Part shown: piece by piece, positions 26,348 to 34,607 of the stretch
Layout of the letters: each line of letters starts with the position of its first letter
Numbering within the stretch: position 1 is the first letter of the stretch
Assembly: GCA_934271235.1 (NCBI GenBank)
Contig: CAKQQT010000005.1
Span: 1 to 64,000, forward strand
DNA length: 64,000 bases
Direction of reading: 5' to 3'
From: an uncultured Clostridia bacterium
GTDB lineage: Bacteria; Bacillota; Clostridia; Peptostreptococcales; Anaerovoracaceae
Notes under the pieces: generated by a model
Told to the model about the DNA's origin: nothing
Database searches by the model: none
Seen by the model: the letters and a program-made list of their open reading frames with translations, nothing else
Translations under genes and position numbers: made by a program

Positions 26348-28381
26348 TTACACCTGTCCCTGCGGGATATGGATCAGGAACGTGGTTCCTTCTCCTTCCC
26401 GACTTTTTACTTCAATATTTCCGCCCAGTTTCGCCACCTCGGAATATACGATAAAAAGCCCCAGCCCGGTTCCCTTACCCGGTTCCTTTGTGGTAAAAAA
26501 CGGGTTAAATAAATGCCTTTGGTTTTTCTCCGAAATACCGCAGCCTGTATCGCTGCAGATAAGCACCACGGAGTTTTCTTCTCTGTACGCTCGCAGCTGC
26601 AGTCTTCCGCCTTGCGGCATAGCATCCACGCTGTTCGACACCAAATTATGAAGGATGTGCTTCAACGCCTCCTCGCCGGAAATGAGCCGAAGTGTTTCCT
26701 CGCAGTCGATCTCCACCCGGATCCCGGCTGTAGAGAAGTCCTTTTCCTGGAGCAGGACTACAGATTCCAGCAGCCTGCGGATAGGTATCTCCGTCTGCGT
26801 ATCGTCAGATACACGCCAAAAATTCATTACGTTGTCTATGATTTCACCGGCGCGCTTCACACTGTCATCTACATAGTCCAATGACTTGTTCAGTGCGGTA
26901 TCTTCCCTATGACGGTTTCGTATGATATAACTTTGGGTCCGAATCACGCCTAATGGATTTCGAATCTGATGGGCCATTCCACCTGCTAGCTGTCCGATGG
27001 CAATCATCTTAGAGGACTGAAGCAGTTTCTGGCTGCTGATCTCGTCCAGCGTAATATCACGCACCACAAGAAGCACTGCAGGATGCATGGTGCTTTCCTC
27101 AGAAAAGCTCGCCGGTACGCTGCGCATTTCATAAACGGCATGCTCCACTTGCACCTTGCGAACGACAGGCTTCTCACCTTTCAAAGTTTCTGCTATCATG
27201 CACGAATCTGTTTCGCTGCTGCACTCCTCACATTGCAGATTCCCGCAGAATTTCCGCAATAGCACAGAACATGCAGCACCTTCTTCTTCCAGGTTTCTTC
27301 CATCGAACTGACTGCCAAAAAAGCGGTAGCTTCCATTGATGATCCTTCCTTTTTCATTGACTAAAACGACTCCCTCCGGCATCTGATCGAAAATCAACTG
27401 CAGTTCATTTTTGCGTGCCGCGAGTTCTCTGGTCCGTTTATTTACCTGCTTGCGCAGGGAGCGGTTATTCAGCTGTGCTGCTAGAATCGCACACAAAAGG
27501 GCTACTGCCATAATAAAAAGAATCTTCCCCGTTTCGGAATTTGATTTTACGCTGATCAGCGGAGTAGAAATGCCAAACCATTTCTGTTGGATTTTCTCAA
27601 GCTGCCCTCGCTCGTTGATGGTTTTAATTGCTCTGTTTAAGATAGGTACCAGTTCTGATTTTGTTTTTGGCAAAGCTAGGCATACCGGCTCTTCATATAG
27701 GGATGTCCCGATGGTTTCAAGTTTATCAGCAATTCCTAGCTTCCCAGCATAATAGGAAACTACCGGCTCATCACCGATAACACCGTCTGTTTTGCCTTCG
27801 ATCAGCAGTTTCAGACCTTCGCCCACATCATGGACATAGATCAGTTCTGCTTCCGGATAGAAAGTCTCCATGTACCAGTTGGCATAGTCGCCTTCCTGTG
27901 TTGCCACCCGCATATGATGGATGTCAGATTTTTGATAATTTTGGGTTGCCATTGCTGCCATAATCGTGCGGAGCATATAGATAGGTTCTGTAAATACGAA
28001 GTATTTCTCCCGTTCTTCATTTACGAACATATCACACAGATCTGTTTCGCCTTCTTTCAACGTTTGAAGGGCTTCGCTCCACTTATACGGAACCGTTGAA
28101 ATCTCGATTCCAAGTTCCAGAGACAGCTGGCTCATGTAGTCGATGACCACCCCTTTATACGCACCGTCTTCATCCACGAAGCGCAGCGGCGGCGCACTAT
28201 CATCCGCACCATAAACCAAGACCCAATCCGGTATGTAAGTGTTTATTATTTTCTCATAATCTTCTTTATCTCTTCTATCCTGTCCTGCCATAATACCAAC
28301 GCTGAGTATTGACGCATTCAGAATAAATACAAGCACTCCGATTGCCAGACTTGTCCGATGCTCTGATACAAACTTCCTCAT
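26348..28381 (-). CDS. Sensor histidine kinase with extracellular solute-binding domain and Cys-rich PAS
   Basis: This 677-residue kinase has a membrane helix (about 11-31), an extracellular family-3 solute-binding domain (about 50-275, as in amino-acid binding proteins), a second helix (286-304), a PAS-like domain (about 325-445), HisKA with H471 (GGMAHQIRNPLG) and HATPase_c (NLVSNSVDAMPQGG, GTGLGLFIVYSEV). The PAS region holds five cysteines (371, 379, 384, 387, 394), unusual for a ligand-free PAS and suggestive of metal or redox sensing. Translation appears coupled to a 20-codon upstream frame by ATGA. It probably senses an amino acid outside the cell. Confidence 0.92.
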   Translation of the reverse strand: MRKFVSEHRTSLAIGVLVFILNASILSVGIMAGQDRRDKEDYEKIINTYIPDWVLVYGADDSAPPLRFVDEDGAYKGVVIDYMSQLSLELGIEISTVPYKWSEALQTLKEGETDLCDMFVNEEREKYFVFTEPIYMLRTIMAAMATQNYQKSDIHHMRVATQEGDYANWYMETFYPEAELIYVHDVGEGLKLLIEGKTDGVIGDEPVVSYYAGKLGIADKLETIGTSLYEEPVCLALPKTKSELVPILNRAIKTINERGQLEKIQQKWFGISTPLISVKSNSETGKILFIMAVALLCAILAAQLNNRSLRKQVNKRTRELAARKNELQLIFDQMPEGVVLVNEKGRIINGSYRFFGSQFDGRNLEEEGAACSVLLRKFCGNLQCEECSSETDSCMIAETLKGEKPVVRKVQVEHAVYEMRSVPASFSEESTMHPAVLLVVRDITLDEISSQKLLQSSKMIAIGQLAGGMAHQIRNPLGVIRTQSYIIRNRHREDTALNKSLDYVDDSVKRAGEIIDNVMNFWRVSDDTQTEIPIRRLLESVVLLQEKDFSTAGIRVEIDCEETLRLISGEEALKHILHNLVSNSVDAMPQGGRLQLRAYREENSVVLICSDTGCGISEKNQRHLFNPFFTTKEPGKGTGLGLFIVYSEVAKLGGNIEVKSREGEGTTFLIHIPQGQV

Positions 28382-28440
28382 TGTATTTCGTGGACTGTGC
28401 TCATAATACAGCTGTAATTTGCTTCAAATTTCGTAATCAT
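28378..28440 (-). CDS. 20-codon leader frame coupled to the sensor kinase
   Basis: A short frame, MITKFEANYSCIMSTVHEIQ, starts at the ATG 28438-28440 directly after a near-perfect AAGGAGGAAACAAA ribosome-binding site and ends in ATGA, where the A-T-G is the kinase start. The kinase start itself has no ribosome-binding site, so ribosomes probably reach it by re-initiation from this leader. It is more likely a translation-coupling device than a functional peptide. Confidence 0.65.
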   Translation of the reverse strand: MITKFEANYSCIMSTVHEIQ

Positions 28441-28658
28441 TTTGTTTCCTCCTTGTTCCCCCGCTTCTTCGCGAAGTCTTCGCGTCCGGACCGTATGGAA
28501 ATTCCGAAAAACAAATTTTGTGAGAAAATGACTCCTTCTTATTGTACCACATTCCACAATGGAAATGAAAGTCCATAAAAAATGTTTGTAAAACCATTGA
28601 TGCGGCAACTCGTTTTTTCAACATTTCCAAAACGGCAGTTTTACAAGCATTGCGGGCT

Positions 28659-28801
28659 TTATCCACAATACCATGCCGGATTGTATACAATTTATTTCAC
28701 ATTTGCTTGTGGATAACTCAATGTCTGATAAAGGTTCAATTTTCAATCTATTTGATATAGTTTCCTATTTGTCAAGAGCAAGTTATCCACAGATTTTTGC
28801 A
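28659..28801. promoter_or_regulatory. Cluster of three perfect DnaA boxes
   Basis: TTATCCACA occurs at 28659-28667 and 28793-28801 on the plus strand and at 28708-28716 on the minus strand, in an AT-rich gap of about 500 bp between the kinase leader and pepM18. No origin genes are nearby. The rest of the gap (28441-28658) shows no gene. Confidence 0.65.
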
Positions 28802-28814
28802 AAGATTTCTGAAG

Positions 28815-28857
28815 AAAAAGCTCCTACCCGGATTTCGCGTCCGCCGCAGGAGTTTCT
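28815..28857 (-). terminator. Terminator after the M18 aminopeptidase gene
   Basis: AAACTCCT pairs with AGGAGCTTT on the minus strand across a GC-rich loop and is followed by TT-rich sequence. Confidence 0.65.
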
Positions 28858-28887
28858 TTTGTTTTCCTTGGTCTTATTCTTTTTTTC

Positions 28888-30291
28888 TTAACGCATCTCT
28901 CTGAGGAAAACCTCGTATCCGCGCTTTGTTTCATAGATATCGGCCTTGCTGGTCAGTTCCCAAGGCGCGTGCATGTTCAGCACCGCTACGCCGCAGTCGA
29001 TGACGTTCATGCCGTACAGCGCCAGAATGTACGCGATGGTACCGCCGCCGCCGACGTCGACCTTGCCGAGTTCCGCAAGCTGGAAACGAACTTTGGCGTC
29101 ATCCATGATCTTCCGGATCTTCGCGATGTATTCCGCGTTGGCGTCGTTGGAGCCGGATTTTCCTCTCGCGCCGGTGAACTTGTTGAATACCATGCCGCAG
29201 CCCGCGATCGAAGAATTCTTCTTTTCGTAGGCTTCCGCATAGAGCGGATCATAGGCCGCGTTGACATCGGAGGAAAGCATATTGGAGTTCTTCAGCGTTC
29301 TGCGCAGGGCAAGGTCGCTGTACGCGCCCATCCGGTCGAGCAGCTCCGCCACAGTGTTTTCGAAGAATCTGGATTCCATGCCGGTCGCGCCGACACTGCC
29401 GATCTCTTCTTTATCGACCAGAATGCAGCAGGCCGTCTTTTCCACATGCTCCACGTCGAGGATCGCTTTGAGCGAAGTGAACGCGCAGACGCGGTCGTCC
29501 TGACCGTAGGACATGATCAGGCTGCGGTCGATACCCGCTTCTCTCGCCTTGCCTGCCGGTACGATCTCCAGTTCCGCCGAAAGGAAATCCTCTTCTTCGA
29601 TATCATATTTTTCCTTCAAGAGGCTCAGGATATTGGCTTTTGTCGCTTCCTTTTCTTTTTTGCTCTCGTCTTTATCGTCCTGTTTCAGCGGGCGGCTGCC
29701 GATCAGCACATCGAGCTGTTCGCCCTCGATCACGACGGAAGCTTTCTTTTCCATCTGTTTCGCAGCCAGATGCGGCAGCAGATCGGTCACGCTGACAACC
29801 GGATCATCCTCAGCCTCTCCGATGACAATGTTGACCTTACTTCCGTCCTTTTTAGCTACAACGCCGTGGATCGCCAGCGGAAGCGCAACCCACTGATATT
29901 TTTTCACGCCGCCGTAATAGTGCGTATCCAGATAGGTAAATCCGGTTTCCTCGTACAGCGGATTTTGTTTCACGTCCAAGCGCGGCGAGTCAATGTGCGC
30001 GCCGAGGATGTTCATACCCTTTTCTAAGGCTTCGCTGCCGATGTGGAACAGGATCACCGCCTTATCCATATTGACGGCATACACCTTATCGCCCGCTTTC
30101 AGCGTTTCCCCGACTTCGATGATCGTTTCCAGATCCCGATTGCCTGCGGCCTTTGCCATCTGCACCGTCAGTGCCGCGCATTCTCTCTCTGTCTTGCCGC
30201 GGCTCAAAAAATCGCGGTATTCGCCGCAGAGCGCTTCCAGCTCGGCAAGCTGCTTTTCGTTATAATCATTCCAGGCATTTACTTTTTCCAT
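28888..30291 (-). CDS. M18 family aminopeptidase
   Basis: A 467-residue zinc aminopeptidase of the M18 (aminopeptidase I/DNPEP-like) family that removes N-terminal, often acidic, residues from peptides. Metal-site motifs are present: LGAHIDSPRLDVK, VDKEEIGSVGATG with the Glu pair, and GGGGTIAYILALYGM near the C-terminus. The SCKSGSNDANAEY-like segment is also typical. It is a monocistronic gene with its own TATAAT-like box upstream. It fits a peptide- and amino-acid-using lifestyle. Confidence 0.92.
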   Translation of the reverse strand: MEKVNAWNDYNEKQLAELEALCGEYRDFLSRGKTERECAALTVQMAKAAGNRDLETIIEVGETLKAGDKVYAVNMDKAVILFHIGSEALEKGMNILGAHIDSPRLDVKQNPLYEETGFTYLDTHYYGGVKKYQWVALPLAIHGVVAKKDGSKVNIVIGEAEDDPVVSVTDLLPHLAAKQMEKKASVVIEGEQLDVLIGSRPLKQDDKDESKKEKEATKANILSLLKEKYDIEEEDFLSAELEIVPAGKAREAGIDRSLIMSYGQDDRVCAFTSLKAILDVEHVEKTACCILVDKEEIGSVGATGMESRFFENTVAELLDRMGAYSDLALRRTLKNSNMLSSDVNAAYDPLYAEAYEKKNSSIAGCGMVFNKFTGARGKSGSNDANAEYIAKIRKIMDDAKVRFQLAELGKVDVGGGGTIAYILALYGMNVIDCGVAVLNMHAPWELTSKADIYETKRGYEVFLREMR

Positions 30292-30411
30292 CTGTTTTGA
30301 TACCTCTTTTATCTTAAAATTCTGAATCTGATCAATAGAAGTATTATACCACCTTTAGGCTGTTTTCACGCATTTCGGGAGATGAAATCTCTGTTGCTTC
30401 GTTGTTGTCCT

Positions 30412-30630
30412 TTATTTTTTACAAGCTTTCTCATATTCCATCTGCAGTTCTTCCACAAGGTATTCCTCACTCATGCAGTGCATATCAGAGACTCCGTTTG
30501 AAATCAGGTCATAAACCGCTGAATGATAAAAAAAGTCCAACGCTTCCTCAATGGAAATATCCAGTTTTTTGGCAAAACGTTGTACTATGCGCGCATATTT
30601 TTTCTGGAGTAAAATCGGGTTTGCGTTCAT
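30412..30630 (-). CDS. DUF3791 protein, copy 2
   Basis: A 72-residue protein with the DUF3791 pattern: an N-terminal helix (YARIVQRFAKKLDISIEEAL), then HSAVYDLI, then SEEYLVEELQ. DUF3791 proteins are found next to DUF3990 toxins and are the presumed antitoxins. Its start overlaps the stop of the DUF3990-like gene (ATGA). Related to, but clearly diverged from, the copy at 30920-31195. Confidence 0.7.
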   Translation of the reverse strand: MNANPILLQKKYARIVQRFAKKLDISIEEALDFFYHSAVYDLISNGVSDMHCMSEEYLVEELQMEYEKACKK

Positions 30631-30923
30631 ATCGCCTCGCTCCTCTCAAATTGAAGCAATTCTATTGCATACTCAGTACGAAAGCAGATTTGTAAATTGG
30701 GTTCTTCAAACCGAAGTCTTTTAATCGCTTCCCGCTTATCGATCAATCCGTCAAAGAACAACTCCACTGTATTAAAAACTTTATCGTTAGCAACACCACC
30801 GATTACAAGATCATACCCCGTCTGATCCTGTCCTTTGCGGCATTTCAGAATAAAATCCAACCATCTGGAATGCAGCAGATCAGGTTTTTCGATTGAAAGA
30901 AAAGATCCGTGATAAAGTTTCAT
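30627..30923 (-). pseudogene. DUF3990-like toxin with internal deletion
   Basis: The 98-residue frame starts like a DUF3990 protein (MKLYHGSFLSIEKPDLLHS) and ends like one (GYDLVIGGVANDKVFNTVEL, then FFDGLIDKREAIKRL and FRTEYAIELLQF), but the middle section of about 60 residues normally present between these parts, including a GFYTT-type segment, is missing. The joint is in frame near residue 20. DUF3990 resembles ADP-ribosyltransferase toxins, and this deletion should remove part of the active site. The gene sits between two DUF3791 genes with ATGA overlaps on both sides. Confidence 0.7.
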
Positions 30924-31195
30924 ACCTGTACACCTCGTTTCTGCATAAAGTCTAAAATATCATTTAAGATATATTCTTTGCTCTGTGTATGCAGCATCTC
31001 ATATTCCGGTACGATGTAGCTGTTCAAAATGCTGCTTTTTTTTGTGAGAGCATCGTAGACAACTGCTGCATCAACCCCAAGCTGTCGGGCAAGATTCTCG
31101 ATGCAAAAGATTGCAAACTCCAATTGTTCCGATGTTGTAATCGGTGAAATCTCTATGAAATTCTTTTTGACATCCTTTGGTCGGTTTTCTTCCAT
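30920..31195 (-). CDS. DUF3791 protein, copy 1
   Basis: A 91-residue DUF3791 protein: FAIFCIENLARQLGVDAAVV, then YDALTKKSSILNSYIVPEYE and HTQSKEYILNDILDF. It is the first gene of a three-gene operon with the shortened DUF3990-like toxin and a second DUF3791 gene. The start follows GGAAAGGG. A consensus-like promoter lies upstream (TTGTTT 31304-31309, TATACT 31281-31286, 17-base spacing). Confidence 0.75.
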   Translation of the reverse strand: MEENRPKDVKKNFIEISPITTSEQLEFAIFCIENLARQLGVDAAVVYDALTKKSSILNSYIVPEYEMLHTQSKEYILNDILDFMQKRGVQV

Positions 31196-31280
31196 TTGAT
31201 ACTACCCTTTCCTGGTTTACCCCTATTTTATTGCAGTGCATGTCGGCATAGCCTATTGGTATGTAGGTTGCCATAACTAT

Positions 31281-31309
31281 AGTATACTTGATTTTTTAAT
31301 CTGAAACAA
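31281..31309 (-). promoter_or_regulatory. Promoter of the DUF3791/DUF3990 operon
   Basis: TTGTTT-N17-TATACT on the minus strand. Confidence 0.6.
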
Positions 31310-31319
31310 GCTTGATTTA

Positions 31320-31378
31320 AAACAAGCCCCGCATCCTTGCAGACAGGAAATCGTTTGTCTGTCTGTAAAGATGCGGGG
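31320..31378 (-). terminator. Terminator of the citrate/isocitrate operon
   Basis: CCCCGCATC and an inner TACAGACAG pair with CTGTCTGCA and GATGCGGGG, followed by CTTGTTTT on the minus strand, 21 bases beyond the icd stop. Confidence 0.8.
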
Positions 31379-31398
31379 GTTTGCACACTTTTATCCTT

Positions 31399-32556
31399 TT
31401 ATCCCAGCTTCGCGATCACATAGTCTGCGAACGCTTCGCAGGTCGCGCCCTCGCGCGTGCCGGTCACAACCACAGCTTTTTCGGTCTCATTGCAGGTCGT
31501 CAGTGCCGCCGCCAGTTGGTCCGCTTTGGCAATCAGACCGATATGACGCAGCAGCATCTCGGCTGCCTTGAAGATACTGGCAGGGTTCGCGTAATCCGCC
31601 AGCCCCTCCTCTACCATACGCGGCGCGGAGCCATGAATAGCTTCAAACATCGCGTAATGGTCGCCGATATTGGCGCTGCCTGCCGTACCGACGCCGCCCT
31701 GGATCTCCGCTGCTTCGTCAGTGATGATGTCACCGTACAGATTCGGCAGGACGAATACCTGAAACTTGCTTCTGATGGCCGGGTTGACCAGATTCGCGGT
31801 CATGATGTCGATATACCAGTCCTCCGCGGTGATGCCCGGATAATCCGCGGCAACCTCATGGCAGATCTGCGTAAAATTGCCATCGGTCTTTTTCATAATA
31901 TTGGCTTTGGTCACGATCGCCACATTGTCCTTGCCGTTTGCCTTGGCGTATTCAAAGGCCGCGCGGGCGATGCGTCTGGTGCCAGGCTCGGTGGTTACCT
32001 TAAAATCCATGGCAAGCATGCCCGGAATTTCCACACCGCGGCTGCCCAGGACGTATTCTCCCTCAGTGTTTTCCCGATAGAACATCCAGTCGATGCCCTC
32101 TGCCGGAACAGAAACCGGTCTGACATTGGCATATAAGTCCAGCTCTCTTCTGAGCGTGACATTGGCGCTCTCCATCGTGCCGCCCTTCGGGGTTGTTGTC
32201 GGTCCTTTGAGAATGACGTCACATGCTTTGATAGCTTCCAGAACATCGGTCGGAACTGCTTCTCCCAGCGCCATTCTGTTCTCAATCGTCAATCCCTCGA
32301 TCTCTCGAAGTACGATACGTCCTGCGGCGATTTCGTCCGCAAGCAAAGTCTCCAGCAGTCGTTTTGCCTGTTTCATAATGATCGGTCCGATCCCGTCGCC
32401 GCCGCAAAGCCCAACGGTTACAGTTTGGAGCGCCGCGTAATCCTTAGCCGGCTCCGCTTTCGCCATGCGATCTGTTCTCGCGAGCTGCTCTCTGAGCAGT
32501 GCTTCAAACTGCGCGGCAGCTTCTTGTATGTATGCTTCTCGGTTTTTTTCACTCAT
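31399..32556 (-). CDS. icd: Isocitrate dehydrogenase (isocitrate/isopropylmalate family, probably NAD-dependent)
   Basis: The 385-residue enzyme belongs to the decarboxylating isocitrate/isopropylmalate dehydrogenase family: GGDGIGPIIM near the N-terminus, FYRENTEGEYVLG with the substrate-binding residues, PNLYGDIITDEAAEIQGG, and EAIHGSAPRM. Its place after aconitase and Re-citrate synthase makes isocitrate the substrate, yielding 2-oxoglutarate for glutamate. Cofactor preference was not resolved. The ATG at 32554-32556 follows GAAGGAC; a longer frame reaching 32595 lacks such a site. Confidence 0.88.
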   Translation of the reverse strand: MSEKNREAYIQEAAAQFEALLREQLARTDRMAKAEPAKDYAALQTVTVGLCGGDGIGPIIMKQAKRLLETLLADEIAAGRIVLREIEGLTIENRMALGEAVPTDVLEAIKACDVILKGPTTTPKGGTMESANVTLRRELDLYANVRPVSVPAEGIDWMFYRENTEGEYVLGSRGVEIPGMLAMDFKVTTEPGTRRIARAAFEYAKANGKDNVAIVTKANIMKKTDGNFTQICHEVAADYPGITAEDWYIDIMTANLVNPAIRSKFQVFVLPNLYGDIITDEAAEIQGGVGTAGSANIGDHYAMFEAIHGSAPRMVEEGLADYANPASIFKAAEMLLRHIGLIAKADQLAAALTTCNETEKAVVVTGTREGATCEAFADYVIAKLG

Positions 32557-32672
32557 AATTCTTGTCCTTCTTTTGTTTATCGCGTTTCCTGCCACAGGAA
32601 CCGACCATAGCCGGCCAGGCAGTCCTTATTCCCTTTATGACAGCGATGCTCCGCTATCAATCGCAAGATCTG

Positions 32673-34604
32673 CTAATGGTTTCCCTGTCCGACGTATTTG
32701 AGCAGGCCGCCTGCCTTGAGGATTGCCTTCTGTCTTTCGGAAAAACTGCAGAGCAACGGAATCTTGTCGCCTGTTGTCTCGTCAACCAGCGTCATTTCAC
32801 CGCTGTCCATGCCGGCATAGACGTTTTCGATCCGCAGCACGTCATCCTGATGCAGTTTTTCGTAATCCGCCGGATTTTTGAATGTCAGCGGCATGATACC
32901 TGCGTTGATCAGGTTTGCCACGTGGATTCTCGCGAAGCTCTTCGTAATGACCGCTCTTACGCCCAGATACAGTGGAACCAGCGCCGCATGCTCTCTGGAA
33001 GACCCCTGCCCGTAGTTGCTGCCGCCGACGATGATGCTGGTTCCGGCTGTCTTCGCTCTTTCCGGGAAGGTGGTGTCACAAACCCCGAAGCAGAACTGCG
33101 ACAGGTGTGGAATATTGGAACGGTACGGCAGGATCTTGGAGCCCGCCGGCATGATATGGTCTGTTGTGATATTGTCGCCTACCTTCAGAACCAGTGGTGC
33201 CTGCAGCGTATCTTCCTGCGGCATGCTGTCCGGGAAAGGTTTGATGTTCGGTCCTCTAAGAATTTCGACCTGATTGGCCTCGTCTGCCGGCGCCGGAGCC
33301 AGCACTGCGCTGTCATCGATCTTAAACGCTTCCGGCATCGTAATCTGCGGCATGGTGCCAAGGAGCATCGGATCGGTGATCTCGCCGGTCAAAGCTGCTG
33401 CTACCGCGGTTTCCGGTGATACCAGATATACCTGCCCATCTGCGGTACCGGAACGCCCTTCAAAGTTGCGGTTAAAGGTCCGCAGGGAAACACCGCCGGA
33501 GTTTGGCGAAAAGCCCATGCCGATGCAAGGTCCGCAGGCACATTCCAACACTCTTGCGCCGCTAGCGATGATGTCGGTCAGTGCGCCGCAGTCTGCCAGC
33601 ATTTCCAACACCTGCTTGGAGCCCGGTGATACGGAAAGGCTGACCTCCGGACGGATGGTCTTGCCCTTAAGGAGTGCCGCAACTTTCAGCATATCATACA
33701 ACGAAGAGTTCGTGCAGGAGCCGATGCAGACCTGATCGACCTTCGTTCCCTTCAGGCTTTCCACCGTAACGACGTTGTCCGGGCTGTGCGGGCACGCGAT
33801 CAGTGGTTTCAAGGCGGAAAGATCGATGTCGATCACCTTATCGTACACCGCGTCTGCATCGCTCTTGAGCTCCACATAGGCATCGCCCCTGCCCTCTGCT
33901 TCGAGAAAGGCCTTGGTTACTTCGTCAGAAGGGAAAATCGAAGTCGTGGCGCCCAGCTCTGTCCCCATGTTGGTAATTGTCGCACGTTCCGGTACGGATA
34001 AGGTCTTGATACCCTCGCCGCCCCATTCGATGATCGCGCCGACGCCGCCCTTGACGGACAGGATGCGAAGAATTTCCAAACTGATGTCCTTAGCAGTCAC
34101 GAAATCCCGCAGCTTACCGGTCAGGTTGACCTTATACATTTTCGGCATGGTGATATAGTACGCGCCGCCGCCCATAGCAACCGCTACGTCCAGACCGCCC
34201 GCACCCATGGCGAGCATACCGATGCCGCCGCCGGTCGGCGTATGACTGTCGGAACCGATCAGCGTTTTGCCCGGTTTGCCGAAACGCTCCAAATGTACCT
34301 GATGACAGATGCCGTTGCCCGGTCTGCTGAAGTACAGGCCGTACTTCTTCGCCATAGACTGAATAAATCTGTGGTCATCGGCGTTTTCAAAGCCGGACTG
34401 CAGGGTATTGTGATCGATGTAGGCTACGGAAAGCTCCGTTTTCACTCTCGATACGCCCATGGTTTCGAATTCCAGATATGCCATGGTGCCCGTCGCGTCC
34501 TGTGTCAAAGTCTGGTCGATACGCAGCGCGATCTCGCTGCCCGGCGTCATGTCTCCGCTGACTAAATGTTCTTTGATGATCTTTTGTGCAATTGTAAGTC
34601 CCAT
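32673..34604 (-). CDS. acn: Aconitate hydratase
   Basis: A 643-residue aconitase of the compact form common in Clostridia. It has the [4Fe-4S] cysteines in CIGSCTN and ACGPCIG, the RPGNGICHQVHLERFGKPGK and SDSHTPTGGGIGMLAMGAGG segments, and a swivel domain with VGGSNYGQGSSREHAALVP. It isomerises citrate to isocitrate. It starts 3 bases after the gntR stop and lies in the Re-citrate synthase operon, which separates it from LeuC-type relatives. Confidence 0.94.
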   Translation of the reverse strand: MGLTIAQKIIKEHLVSGDMTPGSEIALRIDQTLTQDATGTMAYLEFETMGVSRVKTELSVAYIDHNTLQSGFENADDHRFIQSMAKKYGLYFSRPGNGICHQVHLERFGKPGKTLIGSDSHTPTGGGIGMLAMGAGGLDVAVAMGGGAYYITMPKMYKVNLTGKLRDFVTAKDISLEILRILSVKGGVGAIIEWGGEGIKTLSVPERATITNMGTELGATTSIFPSDEVTKAFLEAEGRGDAYVELKSDADAVYDKVIDIDLSALKPLIACPHSPDNVVTVESLKGTKVDQVCIGSCTNSSLYDMLKVAALLKGKTIRPEVSLSVSPGSKQVLEMLADCGALTDIIASGARVLECACGPCIGMGFSPNSGGVSLRTFNRNFEGRSGTADGQVYLVSPETAVAAALTGEITDPMLLGTMPQITMPEAFKIDDSAVLAPAPADEANQVEILRGPNIKPFPDSMPQEDTLQAPLVLKVGDNITTDHIMPAGSKILPYRSNIPHLSQFCFGVCDTTFPERAKTAGTSIIVGGSNYGQGSSREHAALVPLYLGVRAVITKSFARIHVANLINAGIMPLTFKNPADYEKLHQDDVLRIENVYAGMDSGEMTLVDETTGDKIPLLCSFSERQKAILKAGGLLKYVGQGNH

Positions 34605-34607
34605 ATT

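Noticed and set aside
28659..28801. Chromosomal replication origin
   Set aside because: Three DnaA boxes are present, but there is no dnaA/dnaN/rpmH neighbourhood and the flanking genes are metabolic.
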